DNA of 39,603 nt from Prevotella sp. HJM029 (GTDB taxonomy: Bacteria > Bacteroidota > Bacteroidia > Bacteroidales > Bacteroidaceae): the NCBI RefSeq assembly GCF_000599605.1, contig NZ_KK082675.1, positions 2,315 through 41,917 on the forward strand. The letters are read 5' to 3'. The notes beneath the pieces are model-generated. The model worked only from the letters and a program-made list of their open reading frames with translations. It ran no database searches and was not told where the DNA came from. The position numbers and the translations under genes are program-made. Each line of letters opens with the position of its first letter. The stretch's first letter is position 1. This document shows, piece after piece, positions 28,060 through 36,173 of the stretch.

Positions 28060-30474
28060 ATGAACAGATTATTCATCGTAACGATACTGTGTTTGTGTAC
28101 AACAGTTTTGTCTGCCCAAAATATATTACGTGGGAAAATCATAGATAAAGAAACAGGACTTCCCATATCTGGGGCATACATATCAATCAAAAATACAAAA
28201 CAGAAAACAGTTTCTGACAAGACAGGCAATTATCAAATTGACATTCCCTCAAATGGAACATGTATTGTTGAGGTTTCATTTGTTGGATATAAACGAGTAA
28301 GGCAAGTCATTGTGTTAAACGGCAATATCACAAAAGACTTTTTCTTAGAATCATCAGCGAACGTCCTTAACGAAGTTGTAGTGAGGGGATCTTCCCAGCA
28401 GGCGGAAATAAACCGCATTCGGCAGAGTCCTATGGCTGTAACCGTAGTGGACGGATCCAAGCTGCGGGGACGTTCAAGCGGTATAGAAGAAATTCTTACA
28501 CGCACGTCTGGCATCAAAGTAAGAAAGACAGGCGGATTGGGAAGTGCGTCGCGCATATCTGTACATGGTTTAGAAGGTAAGCGTGTCGCCGTATATATTA
28601 ATGGGTTTCCACTCAACAGTCCTGACGGTTCTTTCGACATCAACGATATTCCAATAGATGTAATCAAATATATAGAGGTGTACAAGGGTATTGTGCCTGC
28701 AGAATATGGAGGCGACGGATTAGGAGGAGCCATCAATATTGTGACACGTGAGGATGAATGCGACTTAGTAGGATTCACGCAGGAATTGGCATCATTCGGA
28801 ACATCCAAGACACTTACAAGTGCTCAAAAGCTTTTTGCAAAGTCAGGCATATTATTTAATGTTGCTTTCTTTAAGAATAAATCCAAGAACAACTACACGA
28901 TGTCATGGCCAGTATTCGAAATAAACCTGCCAGTCTCAGAATACAGAAAGGTAAGACGAAATAATGACTATTATGACGCAGACTTCTATCATGTCGGCAT
29001 TGGTTTTAGAAAGTTATACTTCGATAAACTGGATTTGGAATGCGCCTTCTACAGAAATAAAAAAGGTATACAGTCTCTTAACTTTGATTCGCAGCATGCC
29101 TATATGAAAGACTTTAATATAATGCCCACTTTGCATATAGAAAAAGACGACTTCATCTTTAAAGGTTTGGAAATGAAATCATCCCTTGTTATTCCTATTA
29201 TACAAACGAGCCTGATAGACACAACAACAACAAGAAGACAATGGGATGGAACCATCACTCAGGCAATGGGGGAAACAGAAGATAATCTTCTTAATGAATC
29301 CCATAACCGGCAATTTGAATTACGAAACAAATTTAATTTAAAATATACATTTGGACAACATACATTCAACATAAATGATCAACTTGCTCTTTCGGACTAC
29401 CGTCCTAAAGATGAACGCAAGAATGACTATCTCGGGTTCGATCCTAGCTCGTTTCCCAGCAAAATGATTTCAAACAATATCGGACTCTGTCATTTGTATG
29501 CCTCTTCCAATCATCGTTTTCAGAATTCCTTGACGATAAGCATTTACTATCTGAAGTCAAAAATCTTTAGAACAAGCGATGCCTTGTCGAAAGCCCAAAT
29601 AAAAGATGCATCAGCTCCCAAACAAACAAGTGTGAACAAAACGTACTACGGATTTAGTGAGGGAGTGAGCTATGAGTTTTGGAAAGGCGTGAGGGGAAAG
29701 TTCTCGTTTTCACACAATGTGAGACTCCCTGACACAGGAGAACTTTTCGGTAACGGAATGAGCATCAAGCCATCAGTGAACTTACTGCCTGAAATTGGAG
29801 ACAACCTGAACGTTGGAACCATCATAGATATAAGAAATGTGATGGGACTTACCCGCGTGCAGTGGGAAACAAACTTCTATTACATGTATATCCAAAATAT
29901 GATAAGGCTTTTCCCCGCTGATATCCATTCCATCTACACAAACTTGGGAAAGACGAGCACGATGGGATTTGATACCGATTTGAAAGTAGACGTGACACCA
30001 AACATCTATACATATTTCAATCTTACACTACAGGACATTCGAGACCGGCAGAAATGGTTAAACGATGCAAAAGGGACGGATAATCCCACATATAATAAAC
30101 ATGTACCCAACATACCGTCTTTCTATTTTAACTATGGTTTGGAGTATCATGCAGAAAATTTGCTGGGGCGAAATGAACTATCTAGAATTTATATGGATGT
30201 GTCCCATGTCGGAGAATTCGATTGGGGATGGCAAATGAGCACACTGTCCGACCAGCGTAAAAAATGGATTATCCCCTCCAACGATGTGTTTACCATAGGC
30301 CTTCAACAATCCTTTTGGCACAACAACATTTCATTGAGTTTCGAAGTTGAGAACATCTTTGACAAGGAGAACTATATGGAATTCAAGATGCCACTGCAAG
30401 GACGCACTTTTAAAACAAAATTGCGTTTTAATCTGTTCCGCGACAAAACATCGGGCGGAGCAATGAGTTTGTAA
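28060..30474 (+). CDS. TonB-dependent outer-membrane receptor, XusA-like
   Basis: An 804-residue protein. Signal peptide MNRLFIVTILCLCTTVLSAQ; carboxypeptidase-regulatory-like domain (GKIIDKETGLPISGAYISIK to about residue 95); plug domain with RISVHGLEGKRVAVYINGFP and AEYGGDGLGGAINIVTRED; then a beta-barrel to the C-terminus. It is not SusC-like: it is shorter and has no SusD partner. The next gene encodes a DUF4374 lipoprotein, the combination seen in the Xus xenosiderophore uptake system of Bacteroides thetaiotaomicron (XusA receptor, XusB lipoprotein). A ferric siderophore is the inferred substrate. Confidence 0.88.
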   Translation: MNRLFIVTILCLCTTVLSAQNILRGKIIDKETGLPISGAYISIKNTKQKTVSDKTGNYQIDIPSNGTCIVEVSFVGYKRVRQVIVLNGNITKDFFLESSANVLNEVVVRGSSQQAEINRIRQSPMAVTVVDGSKLRGRSSGIEEILTRTSGIKVRKTGGLGSASRISVHGLEGKRVAVYINGFPLNSPDGSFDINDIPIDVIKYIEVYKGIVPAEYGGDGLGGAINIVTREDECDLVGFTQELASFGTSKTLTSAQKLFAKSGILFNVAFFKNKSKNNYTMSWPVFEINLPVSEYRKVRRNNDYYDADFYHVGIGFRKLYFDKLDLECAFYRNKKGIQSLNFDSQHAYMKDFNIMPTLHIEKDDFIFKGLEMKSSLVIPIIQTSLIDTTTTRRQWDGTITQAMGETEDNLLNESHNRQFELRNKFNLKYTFGQHTFNINDQLALSDYRPKDERKNDYLGFDPSSFPSKMISNNIGLCHLYASSNHRFQNSLTISIYYLKSKIFRTSDALSKAQIKDASAPKQTSVNKTYYGFSEGVSYEFWKGVRGKFSFSHNVRLPDTGELFGNGMSIKPSVNLLPEIGDNLNVGTIIDIRNVMGLTRVQWETNFYYMYIQNMIRLFPADIHSIYTNLGKTSTMGFDTDLKVDVTPNIYTYFNLTLQDIRDRQKWLNDAKGTDNPTYNKHVPNIPSFYFNYGLEYHAENLLGRNELSRIYMDVSHVGEFDWGWQMSTLSDQRKKWIIPSNDVFTIGLQQSFWHNNISLSFEVENIFDKENYMEFKMPLQGRTFKTKLRFNLFRDKTSGGAMSL

Positions 30475-30501
30475 TATATTACCAATTTAAAAACAAATAA
30501 A

Positions 30502-31689
30502 ATGAAACATTATTTTTTAATCGCAGCCCTTGTGTTGCTATCTCTTGTAGGTCTCACCTCATGCGGAAAGGACTCTCCGGACTTTCCTCCCTCTACAAAA
30601 TCTGAAGTAGGATTTGTACACAGCGTAAACATCGGAGAAAACACATATATTAGCCTGTTCAAGGATCTGAGTATTAATTCACTCAATACAGACAACGCAT
30701 TGGTGCTTCCGAAGGGGGCATTCACATTCGTGTATAAAAATAAGATATATGTGACAGATACAGAACACCTCTACAAGTACATCCCTAAGGATGGAATCCT
30801 TGTTCAAGAAGGAAACACCATGCTATTTCCAAGTGGTGCAAAGGCCACATACATCACATTCTTATCCGAGAAGAAAGCCTACGTTTCTTGTCTTGGATTA
30901 GGAAAGGTGTGGATTATAGATCCGTCCTCTATGACAAAAACAGGAGAAATAGATTTATCTGGCTATTCCTTGGGGAAGTTGGCTGGCGACAATAATCCTG
31001 AACCATGTGCTTCCATCATCAGAGACGGCATCTTATACGTGACGCTCTGCCAATTAAAGTCTGCCTACTCATGCGAGAAGGGGGCACATATAGCCTTAAT
31101 AGATACCAAGACCGATAAGCCCATCAAAATGATTAGTGACCCTCGTGCTACAATGGCCTCCTCTATGACCCCTGCTGGGGACCCATTCGTGGACGAGAAG
31201 GGTGACATCTATTTCTATTGCGTAGCTATGTTTGGATACCAGCCTGGGGTCAAAGAAGGATTCTTGCGGATTAAGAAAGGGGAGCAAGACTTTGACAACT
31301 CATATTGCTTCACCCTTGCAGACGTAAACTTAGAAGGAGTAAAGGGGAACAGGACATCGTATGCTTATAATAAAGTGTATGGTGGAAACGGAAAGGTTTA
31401 TGGATACCTTAACATTCCCGGAGCGGCAAGCAATCCACCTGACTACGTTCATGACAAATCATTTCAAGCCTTTGAAATTAATCTATACAATAAGACTTGC
31501 AAGAAGATGAATTTTTCTGGAACTGTAGGCTGGGCCACATCCATCTGCAAGTTTGGCAATAATATCATCTTCGGCATGTCAACAGACCAAGGCATGGGCT
31601 ACTCTGTCTATCACATGGATGATGGAAGCTATGAAAAATTGAAGGTAAAGGTTTCTGGAGCACCCTACATGTTGCATGAGCTTAAATAG
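30502..31689 (+). CDS. DUF4374-family surface lipoprotein, XusB-like
   Basis: A 395-residue lipoprotein with lipobox LTSC (Cys21). The mature part has repeated strand patterns of a beta-propeller (YLYKYIPKDG-type blades, KVWIIDPSSMTKTGEIDLSG, AHIALIDTKTDKPIKMIS, YAYNKVYGGNGKVYGYLNIP) and matches the DUF4374 layout as I know it. In the Xus system the DUF4374 protein XusB binds ferric siderophores at the cell surface and hands them to XusA. It starts 27 nt after the receptor gene. The third Xus component, a PepSY-type inner-membrane protein, is not in this locus. Confidence 0.8.
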   Translation: MKHYFLIAALVLLSLVGLTSCGKDSPDFPPSTKSEVGFVHSVNIGENTYISLFKDLSINSLNTDNALVLPKGAFTFVYKNKIYVTDTEHLYKYIPKDGILVQEGNTMLFPSGAKATYITFLSEKKAYVSCLGLGKVWIIDPSSMTKTGEIDLSGYSLGKLAGDNNPEPCASIIRDGILYVTLCQLKSAYSCEKGAHIALIDTKTDKPIKMISDPRATMASSMTPAGDPFVDEKGDIYFYCVAMFGYQPGVKEGFLRIKKGEQDFDNSYCFTLADVNLEGVKGNRTSYAYNKVYGGNGKVYGYLNIPGAASNPPDYVHDKSFQAFEINLYNKTCKKMNFSGTVGWATSICKFGNNIIFGMSTDQGMGYSVYHMDDGSYEKLKVKVSGAPYMLHELK

Positions 31690-31776
31690 TTGCCATAAAA
31701 TATATTGGATACAAACCCAACATCTGAAAGGATGCGAACTTCTTGATTAGAAACTTTAATCTCCCTCAAAACAAGA

Positions 31777-31823
31777 AAAAGAGCTGTGTCGTTACTCATT
31801 ATAGGGTTTGATACAGCTCTTTT
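31777..31823 (+). terminator. Intrinsic terminator of the Xus-like operon
   Basis: 14-bp stem (AAAAGAGCTGTGTC with GATACAGCTCTTTT, one G-T pair) around a 19-nt loop, ending in TTTT, about 90 nt after the lipoprotein stop. Confidence 0.7.
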
Positions 31824-31849
31824 AGTTATTAAGAATATCGGTGTTATTA

Positions 31850-31868
31850 TACGCAAGTTCGGGATAAG
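31850..31868 (+). repeat. 19-bp direct repeat, right copy
   Basis: TACGCAAGTTCGGGATAAG, 17/19 identical and in the same orientation as 26352-26370. No transposase remnant is evident beside this copy. Confidence 0.55.
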
Positions 31869-31901
31869 AAAGTTGCTTAAAATGATGGACTTTATAAAAA
31901 G

Positions 31902-31958
31902 AAATGGCATAGATTGTACTTAAAAGCAATAGTTCTTATAGTGCAATCTATGCTATTT
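31902..31958 (-). terminator. Long hairpin at the end of the Crp/Fnr gene
   Basis: 19-bp stem (31902-31920 with 31940-31958, two G-T pairs) and 19-nt loop, 16 nt after the regulator's stop. On the minus strand it is followed by a T-rich CTTTTTATAAAG, consistent with termination of the minus-strand gene. Confidence 0.65.
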
Positions 31959-31973
31959 TATTGAATAGTTGAA

Positions 31974-32678
31974 TCAACCCAATTGACTAATCTTTATTAA
32001 TTCGTCGCTATTGACTATCTTTATTTTCCGTCCATCAATTACAATAAGATTTTCGTTTGCAAAATTTGAAAGCGTTCTAATAGCATTGCTCGTCGTCATA
32101 TTCGAAAGACTTGCTAAATCCTCTCGACTAAGATGAATGCTCAAGGTATCGTCTTCTTCTTCCGATCCAAAGTTATTTTTAAGCAGCAATAGAGCCTCGG
32201 CCAAACGACCACGGATATGCTTTTGCGTAAGATTCACGGTTCTGTCATCACTCTGTCCAAGTTCTTTTGAAAGATATCTCAAGAAAAATAAGCTAATATG
32301 AAAATTCTCTTTCATCAGCTTAACTATCGTATCGGTATTAAAAAAAGCAACCACAGCATTTTCCAGTGCCATTGCTTCCGTCTTATATAATTCATTAGCA
32401 AAATAAGCTCTAAAGCCAAAAAATTCCATTGGTTTAATGGCACGTATGATTTGGCTTCTCCCATTTCTTCCCCATTTATAAATCTTTATCTTCCCTTGAA
32501 TTAGTACCATCATACGCGTAGGAAGATCTGATGATTTATAGATGAAATGATTCTTTTTAAAACTCTTGATATGAATATCTTGAAGCAGCACCCGTTTTTC
32601 AGCTTGTGTGAGTGGAGCCCACATTTCAGCAACAGCTTTAACGACTTCTTTTTTCTCGTAGTCCCGTTTTAGTACCAT
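31974..32678 (-). CDS. Crp/Fnr-family transcriptional regulator
   Basis: A 234-residue protein with a cyclic-nucleotide-binding-type beta-roll (about residues 30-130, including MMVLIQGKIKIYKWGRNGRS and KPMEFFGFRAYF) and a C-terminal Crp helix-turn-helix (HLSREDLASLSNMTTSNAIR, about residues 183-202). No Cys cluster for an Fe-S centre is visible, so Fnr-type oxygen sensing is unlikely; the effector is unknown. It is divergent from the storage-polysaccharide operon, and a palindrome in the shared upstream region may be its operator. Confidence 0.9.
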   Translation of the reverse strand: MVLKRDYEKKEVVKAVAEMWAPLTQAEKRVLLQDIHIKSFKKNHFIYKSSDLPTRMMVLIQGKIKIYKWGRNGRSQIIRAIKPMEFFGFRAYFANELYKTEAMALENAVVAFFNTDTIVKLMKENFHISLFFLRYLSKELGQSDDRTVNLTQKHIRGRLAEALLLLKNNFGSEEEDDTLSIHLSREDLASLSNMTTSNAIRTLSNFANENLIVIDGRKIKIVNSDELIKISQLG

Positions 32679-32715
32679 CGTGCGATTAATTTAATATCTA
32701 AAGTATATATATGTG

Positions 32716-32723
32716 CAAAAGTA
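32716..32723 (-). promoter_or_regulatory. Promoter -7 box of the Crp/Fnr gene
   Basis: Minus-strand TACTTTTG, 37 nt before the start codon. The -33 element is unclear. Confidence 0.5.
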
Positions 32724-32800
32724 CTGAAAAACTTTTTATTATTTCTTTTTTGCAAGATAAAATGTAACTAGAAAGCGAAAAAAAATAATCGCCACAAAAA

Positions 32801-32818
32801 ACGAACAATATTATTCGT
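32801..32818. promoter_or_regulatory. 18-bp palindrome, candidate operator
   Basis: ACGAACAAT/ATTATTCGT, 8 of 9 positions symmetrical. It covers the -33 region of the promoter at 32814-32844 and lies between the divergent Crp/Fnr and debranching-enzyme genes. Confidence 0.5.
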
Positions 32819-32844
32819 CCTTTCAAAGAAAATGTTTAACTTTG
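32814..32844 (+). promoter_or_regulatory. Promoter of the storage-polysaccharide operon
   Basis: TAACTTTG (32837-32844) with TTC (32814-32816) 20 nt upstream in place of the usual TTG. The imperfect -33 box would fit activator-dependent expression. Confidence 0.65.
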
Positions 32845-32915
32845 AACACAACAAAACTATTTATTAAAAATACTGGCGCTATATGAACTAAATTCATAAG
32901 CCTTAATAGAAAACT

Positions 32916-34883
32916 ATGAGTTATTTGAAGTTTGAACGAGCATTGGTAACAAATTTAGAAGAGTCGCTCACCCGCGAGTTATTACGCACTAATCGATCGG
33001 GAGCTTACTCTTGTTCCACCATAGTTGATTGTAATACGCGTAAGTATCATGGACTATTAGTGGTTCCCGTACCTGAGTTAGATGATGAAAACCATGTGCT
33101 ACTATCGTCATTAGATGTAACCGTCGTACAGCATGGTGCCGATTTTAATTTAGGTTTACATCGTTATCAAGGCAATCATTTTAGTCCCAATGGTCACAAG
33201 TATATCCAGGCATTCAACTGCGATAAAGTGCCAACAACTATTTATCGTGTAGGCGGAGTAATTTTAAAACGTGAGGTTGTCTTTCAACATTATGAAAATC
33301 GCATTCTCATTCGTTACACATTGGTTGACTCCCATTCTGAGACCAAGCTACGATTGCGCCCTTTCCTGGCCTTTCGCAGTGTGAAAGAATTTACACACGC
33401 CAATGGTATTGCCAGTCGCGACTACCAAGTTGTCAATGGAGGAATTTGCACTTGTTTATATGCAGGGTATCCTAATCTGTATTTACAGTTTGACAAACCC
33501 AATGAATTCATTTATCAGCCCGATTGGTATCGTGACATTGAGTATGCGAAAGAAAGAGAAAGAGGCTACGATTCTACAGAAGACTTATATGTGCCAGGCT
33601 ATTTTGAATTGGATATCAAAAAGGGGGAGAGTATTGTTTTTTCAGCATCAACCTCAGAAATCGAGCATTCAACACTACATGATTTATTTACTACAGAAGT
33701 GGCTGAACGTACTCCACGCGACAACTTCTTCCACTGCTTGGTGAATGCAGCTCACCAGTTCCACATTCATGAGAAAAATGGCGACCGTTATATTTTAGCA
33801 GGTTATCCATGGTTTAAATGCCGAGCACGCGACATGTTTATTGCATTACCTGGACTGACACTATCTATCAATGAGCGTGACTATTTTGAATTGGTCATGG
33901 AAACTGCAACACGTGGCCTACAAGAGTTTATGGCAGGTCATCCACTTTCGGTCAAAATTGCTGAGATAGAACAACCCGATGTGATGCTGTGGGCGATATG
34001 GTGTCTTCAACAATATGCTAAAGATGCGGGGTTAGAAGCATGCCAATCACGCTATGGTAGTCTGCTCTCTGCGATTCTTTCTTTTGTAGAATCGGGCCGT
34101 CATCCACACTTGATACTCAAGGAGAATGGGTTGGTCTATACTGAAGGGCGCGAGCGAGCTATGACCTGGATGAACTCTACTACAGATGGTCATCCCATTA
34201 TTCCCCGCTCAGGCTATATCGTCGAATTCAATGCATTGTGGTATAATGCCCTTAAATTTGCTGTCGAGATGGCTACATTAACTCATAATAAAGCCAAAGT
34301 AAAACATCTTGAGTCTCTGGCCACACGCTGTCAACAAGCATTTGTTTCGTGTTTTGTAAATGAGCATGGCTACTTATTCGATTATGTAGACGATGGGCAA
34401 CAGGATTGGAGTGTGCGTCCAAATATGATTTTTGCCGTAGCGTTAGATTACTCCCCTTTAAACCAGGAACAAAAGAAAAATGTGCTGGACGTCTGCACGC
34501 GCGAGTTGCTTACACCGAAAGGACTACGCACGCTTTCCCCCAAAAGTAATGGCTATACCCCTCTTTACACGGGACCACAACGCCAGCGCGACTACGCCTA
34601 TCATCAAGGAACAGCATGGCCATGGCTGGGTGGTTTCTACATGGAGGCCTGCTTGAAACTCTACAAACGTACCCGATTAAGTTTCATAGAACGGCAAATG
34701 GTTGGTTATGAAGACGAGATGACCCATCATTGCTTAGGAACTATTCCTGAGCTTTTCGATGGCAACCCGCCATTTAAGGGAAAAGCGGCTATCTCGTTTG
34801 CCATGAATGTGGCCGAGATTTTACGTACATTAGCACAGCTCGAAAATTATCACTTCACTTCAGATACGGAGGGAAAGGCATGA
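32916..34883 (+). CDS. Glycogen debranching enzyme-like protein (GH133 amylo-alpha-1,6-glucosidase)
   Basis: A 655-residue cytosolic protein. The N-terminal domain starts with LLRTNRSGAYSCSTIVDCNT and RKYHGLLVVPVP (residues 22-52), and the C-terminal (alpha/alpha)6 catalytic domain includes GYPWFKCRARDMFIALPGLT and TWMNSTTDGHPIIPRSGY. It ends near PELFDGNPPFKGKAAISFAM. This is the family that removes alpha-1,6 branches of glycogen. It overlaps the next gene by 4 nt (ATGA), so the two are translated together. Confidence 0.9.
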   Translation: MSYLKFERALVTNLEESLTRELLRTNRSGAYSCSTIVDCNTRKYHGLLVVPVPELDDENHVLLSSLDVTVVQHGADFNLGLHRYQGNHFSPNGHKYIQAFNCDKVPTTIYRVGGVILKREVVFQHYENRILIRYTLVDSHSETKLRLRPFLAFRSVKEFTHANGIASRDYQVVNGGICTCLYAGYPNLYLQFDKPNEFIYQPDWYRDIEYAKERERGYDSTEDLYVPGYFELDIKKGESIVFSASTSEIEHSTLHDLFTTEVAERTPRDNFFHCLVNAAHQFHIHEKNGDRYILAGYPWFKCRARDMFIALPGLTLSINERDYFELVMETATRGLQEFMAGHPLSVKIAEIEQPDVMLWAIWCLQQYAKDAGLEACQSRYGSLLSAILSFVESGRHPHLILKENGLVYTEGRERAMTWMNSTTDGHPIIPRSGYIVEFNALWYNALKFAVEMATLTHNKAKVKHLESLATRCQQAFVSCFVNEHGYLFDYVDDGQQDWSVRPNMIFAVALDYSPLNQEQKKNVLDVCTRELLTPKGLRTLSPKSNGYTPLYTGPQRQRDYAYHQGTAWPWLGGFYMEACLKLYKRTRLSFIERQMVGYEDEMTHHCLGTIPELFDGNPPFKGKAAISFAMNVAEILRTLAQLENYHFTSDTEGKA

Positions 34884-36148
34884 AAATATTAATGTTTGGA
34901 TGGGAATATCCGCCCCATGTTTATGGTGGCTTAGCCACAGCAAACTATGGAATTACTGAAGGATTACATGCACAAGGCGACATGGATATTACGCTTTGCT
35001 TGCCTAAGCCTTTCGGTGACGAAGATCAAACGGCTGCACAAATCATAGCCATGAATTGCGTACCTATTGCATGGCGTGATTTTGATGCAGACACACTCAG
35101 GGCACGCATTGGCCATGTGATGTCGCCAGAACGCTATTATCAGTTGCGCAATCACATCTATGGAGATTTCAATTATATGCACGTCAACGACATGGGATGC
35201 ATGGAGTTTGCGGGCGGATATCCTGGAAACCTACATGAAGAAATCAACAATTATTCCATCATCGCGGGGGTTGTGGCACGCACACTCGAATTCGACATCA
35301 TCCACGCCCACGATTGGCTGACTTACCCTGCAGGCATACATGCTAAACATGTGAGTGGAAAACCACTTTGCATTCATGTGCATGCTACCGATTTCGACCG
35401 CAGCCGCGGCCATGTCAACCCTACTGTGTTTGGCATTGAAAAAGATGGAATGGATCATGCCGACTGCATCATGTGCGTGAGCGAGTTAACGCGTCAAACC
35501 GTCATTCAGCAATATCATCAAGACCCACGCAAGGTGTTCACCGTGCACAATGCGGTTTATCCGCTATCCGAAGAAATTCAAAAGCTTCCCCGCCCCAATC
35601 ACAAAGGCAAAGAGAAAGTCGTTACCTTCTTAGGTCGTTTGACGATGCAAAAGGGACCAGAATATTTTGTTGAAGCTGCCAACATGGTGCTCCACCGCAC
35701 ACGCAACGTGCGGTTCTGCATGGCGGGCTCGGGCGATATGATGAATCAAATGATTTACCTTGCTGCCGAACGGGGCATTGCCGACCGTTTACATTTCCCT
35801 GGATTCATGCGCGGAAAGCAAGTATACGAATGTTTGAAAGATTCCGATGTCTACGTCATGCCCTCCGTGAGTGAGCCATTTGGCATCTCGCCTTTAGAGG
35901 CTATGCAATGTGGCACGCCCACCATCATTTCCAAGCAAAGTGGCTGCTCGGAAATCTTAACGAACTGCATCAAGGTTGATTACTGGGACATCCACGCTTT
36001 AGCCGATGCCATTTACAGCATCTGCCACAACGAAAGCCTCTTCGACTATTTAGCCGTCGAGGGCAAGAAAGAGGTCGACCAAATTACATGGACCAAGGTG
36101 GGTGCATGGATAAAGGAACTCTATCTGCGCGTGTTAGGTTGGCAATAA
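34880..36148 (+). CDS. GT4/GT5-type glycosyltransferase, probable glycogen synthase-like
   Basis: A 422-residue GT-B fold enzyme. MKILMFGWEYPPHVYGGLAT (sugar-nucleotide synthase-like start with the GG loop), HAHDWLTYPAGIHAK, VTFLGRLTMQKGPEYFVEAA, and the donor-site SEPFGISPLEAMQCGTP with the E-x7-E spacing are all present. With the flanking debranching enzyme and GH57 protein it probably extends alpha-glucan chains. The donor (UDP- or ADP-glucose) cannot be read from sequence. Confidence 0.88.
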   Translation: MKILMFGWEYPPHVYGGLATANYGITEGLHAQGDMDITLCLPKPFGDEDQTAAQIIAMNCVPIAWRDFDADTLRARIGHVMSPERYYQLRNHIYGDFNYMHVNDMGCMEFAGGYPGNLHEEINNYSIIAGVVARTLEFDIIHAHDWLTYPAGIHAKHVSGKPLCIHVHATDFDRSRGHVNPTVFGIEKDGMDHADCIMCVSELTRQTVIQQYHQDPRKVFTVHNAVYPLSEEIQKLPRPNHKGKEKVVTFLGRLTMQKGPEYFVEAANMVLHRTRNVRFCMAGSGDMMNQMIYLAAERGIADRLHFPGFMRGKQVYECLKDSDVYVMPSVSEPFGISPLEAMQCGTPTIISKQSGCSEILTNCIKVDYWDIHALADAIYSICHNESLFDYLAVEGKKEVDQITWTKVGAWIKELYLRVLGWQ

Positions 36149-36173
36149 ATAGAAACAAAAAAATAAAAGACAT

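Noticed and set aside
31665-31910. An 81-codon minus-strand frame after the DUF4374 gene
   Set aside because: It runs through the terminator hairpin and overlaps the end of the lipoprotein gene; no family resemblance.
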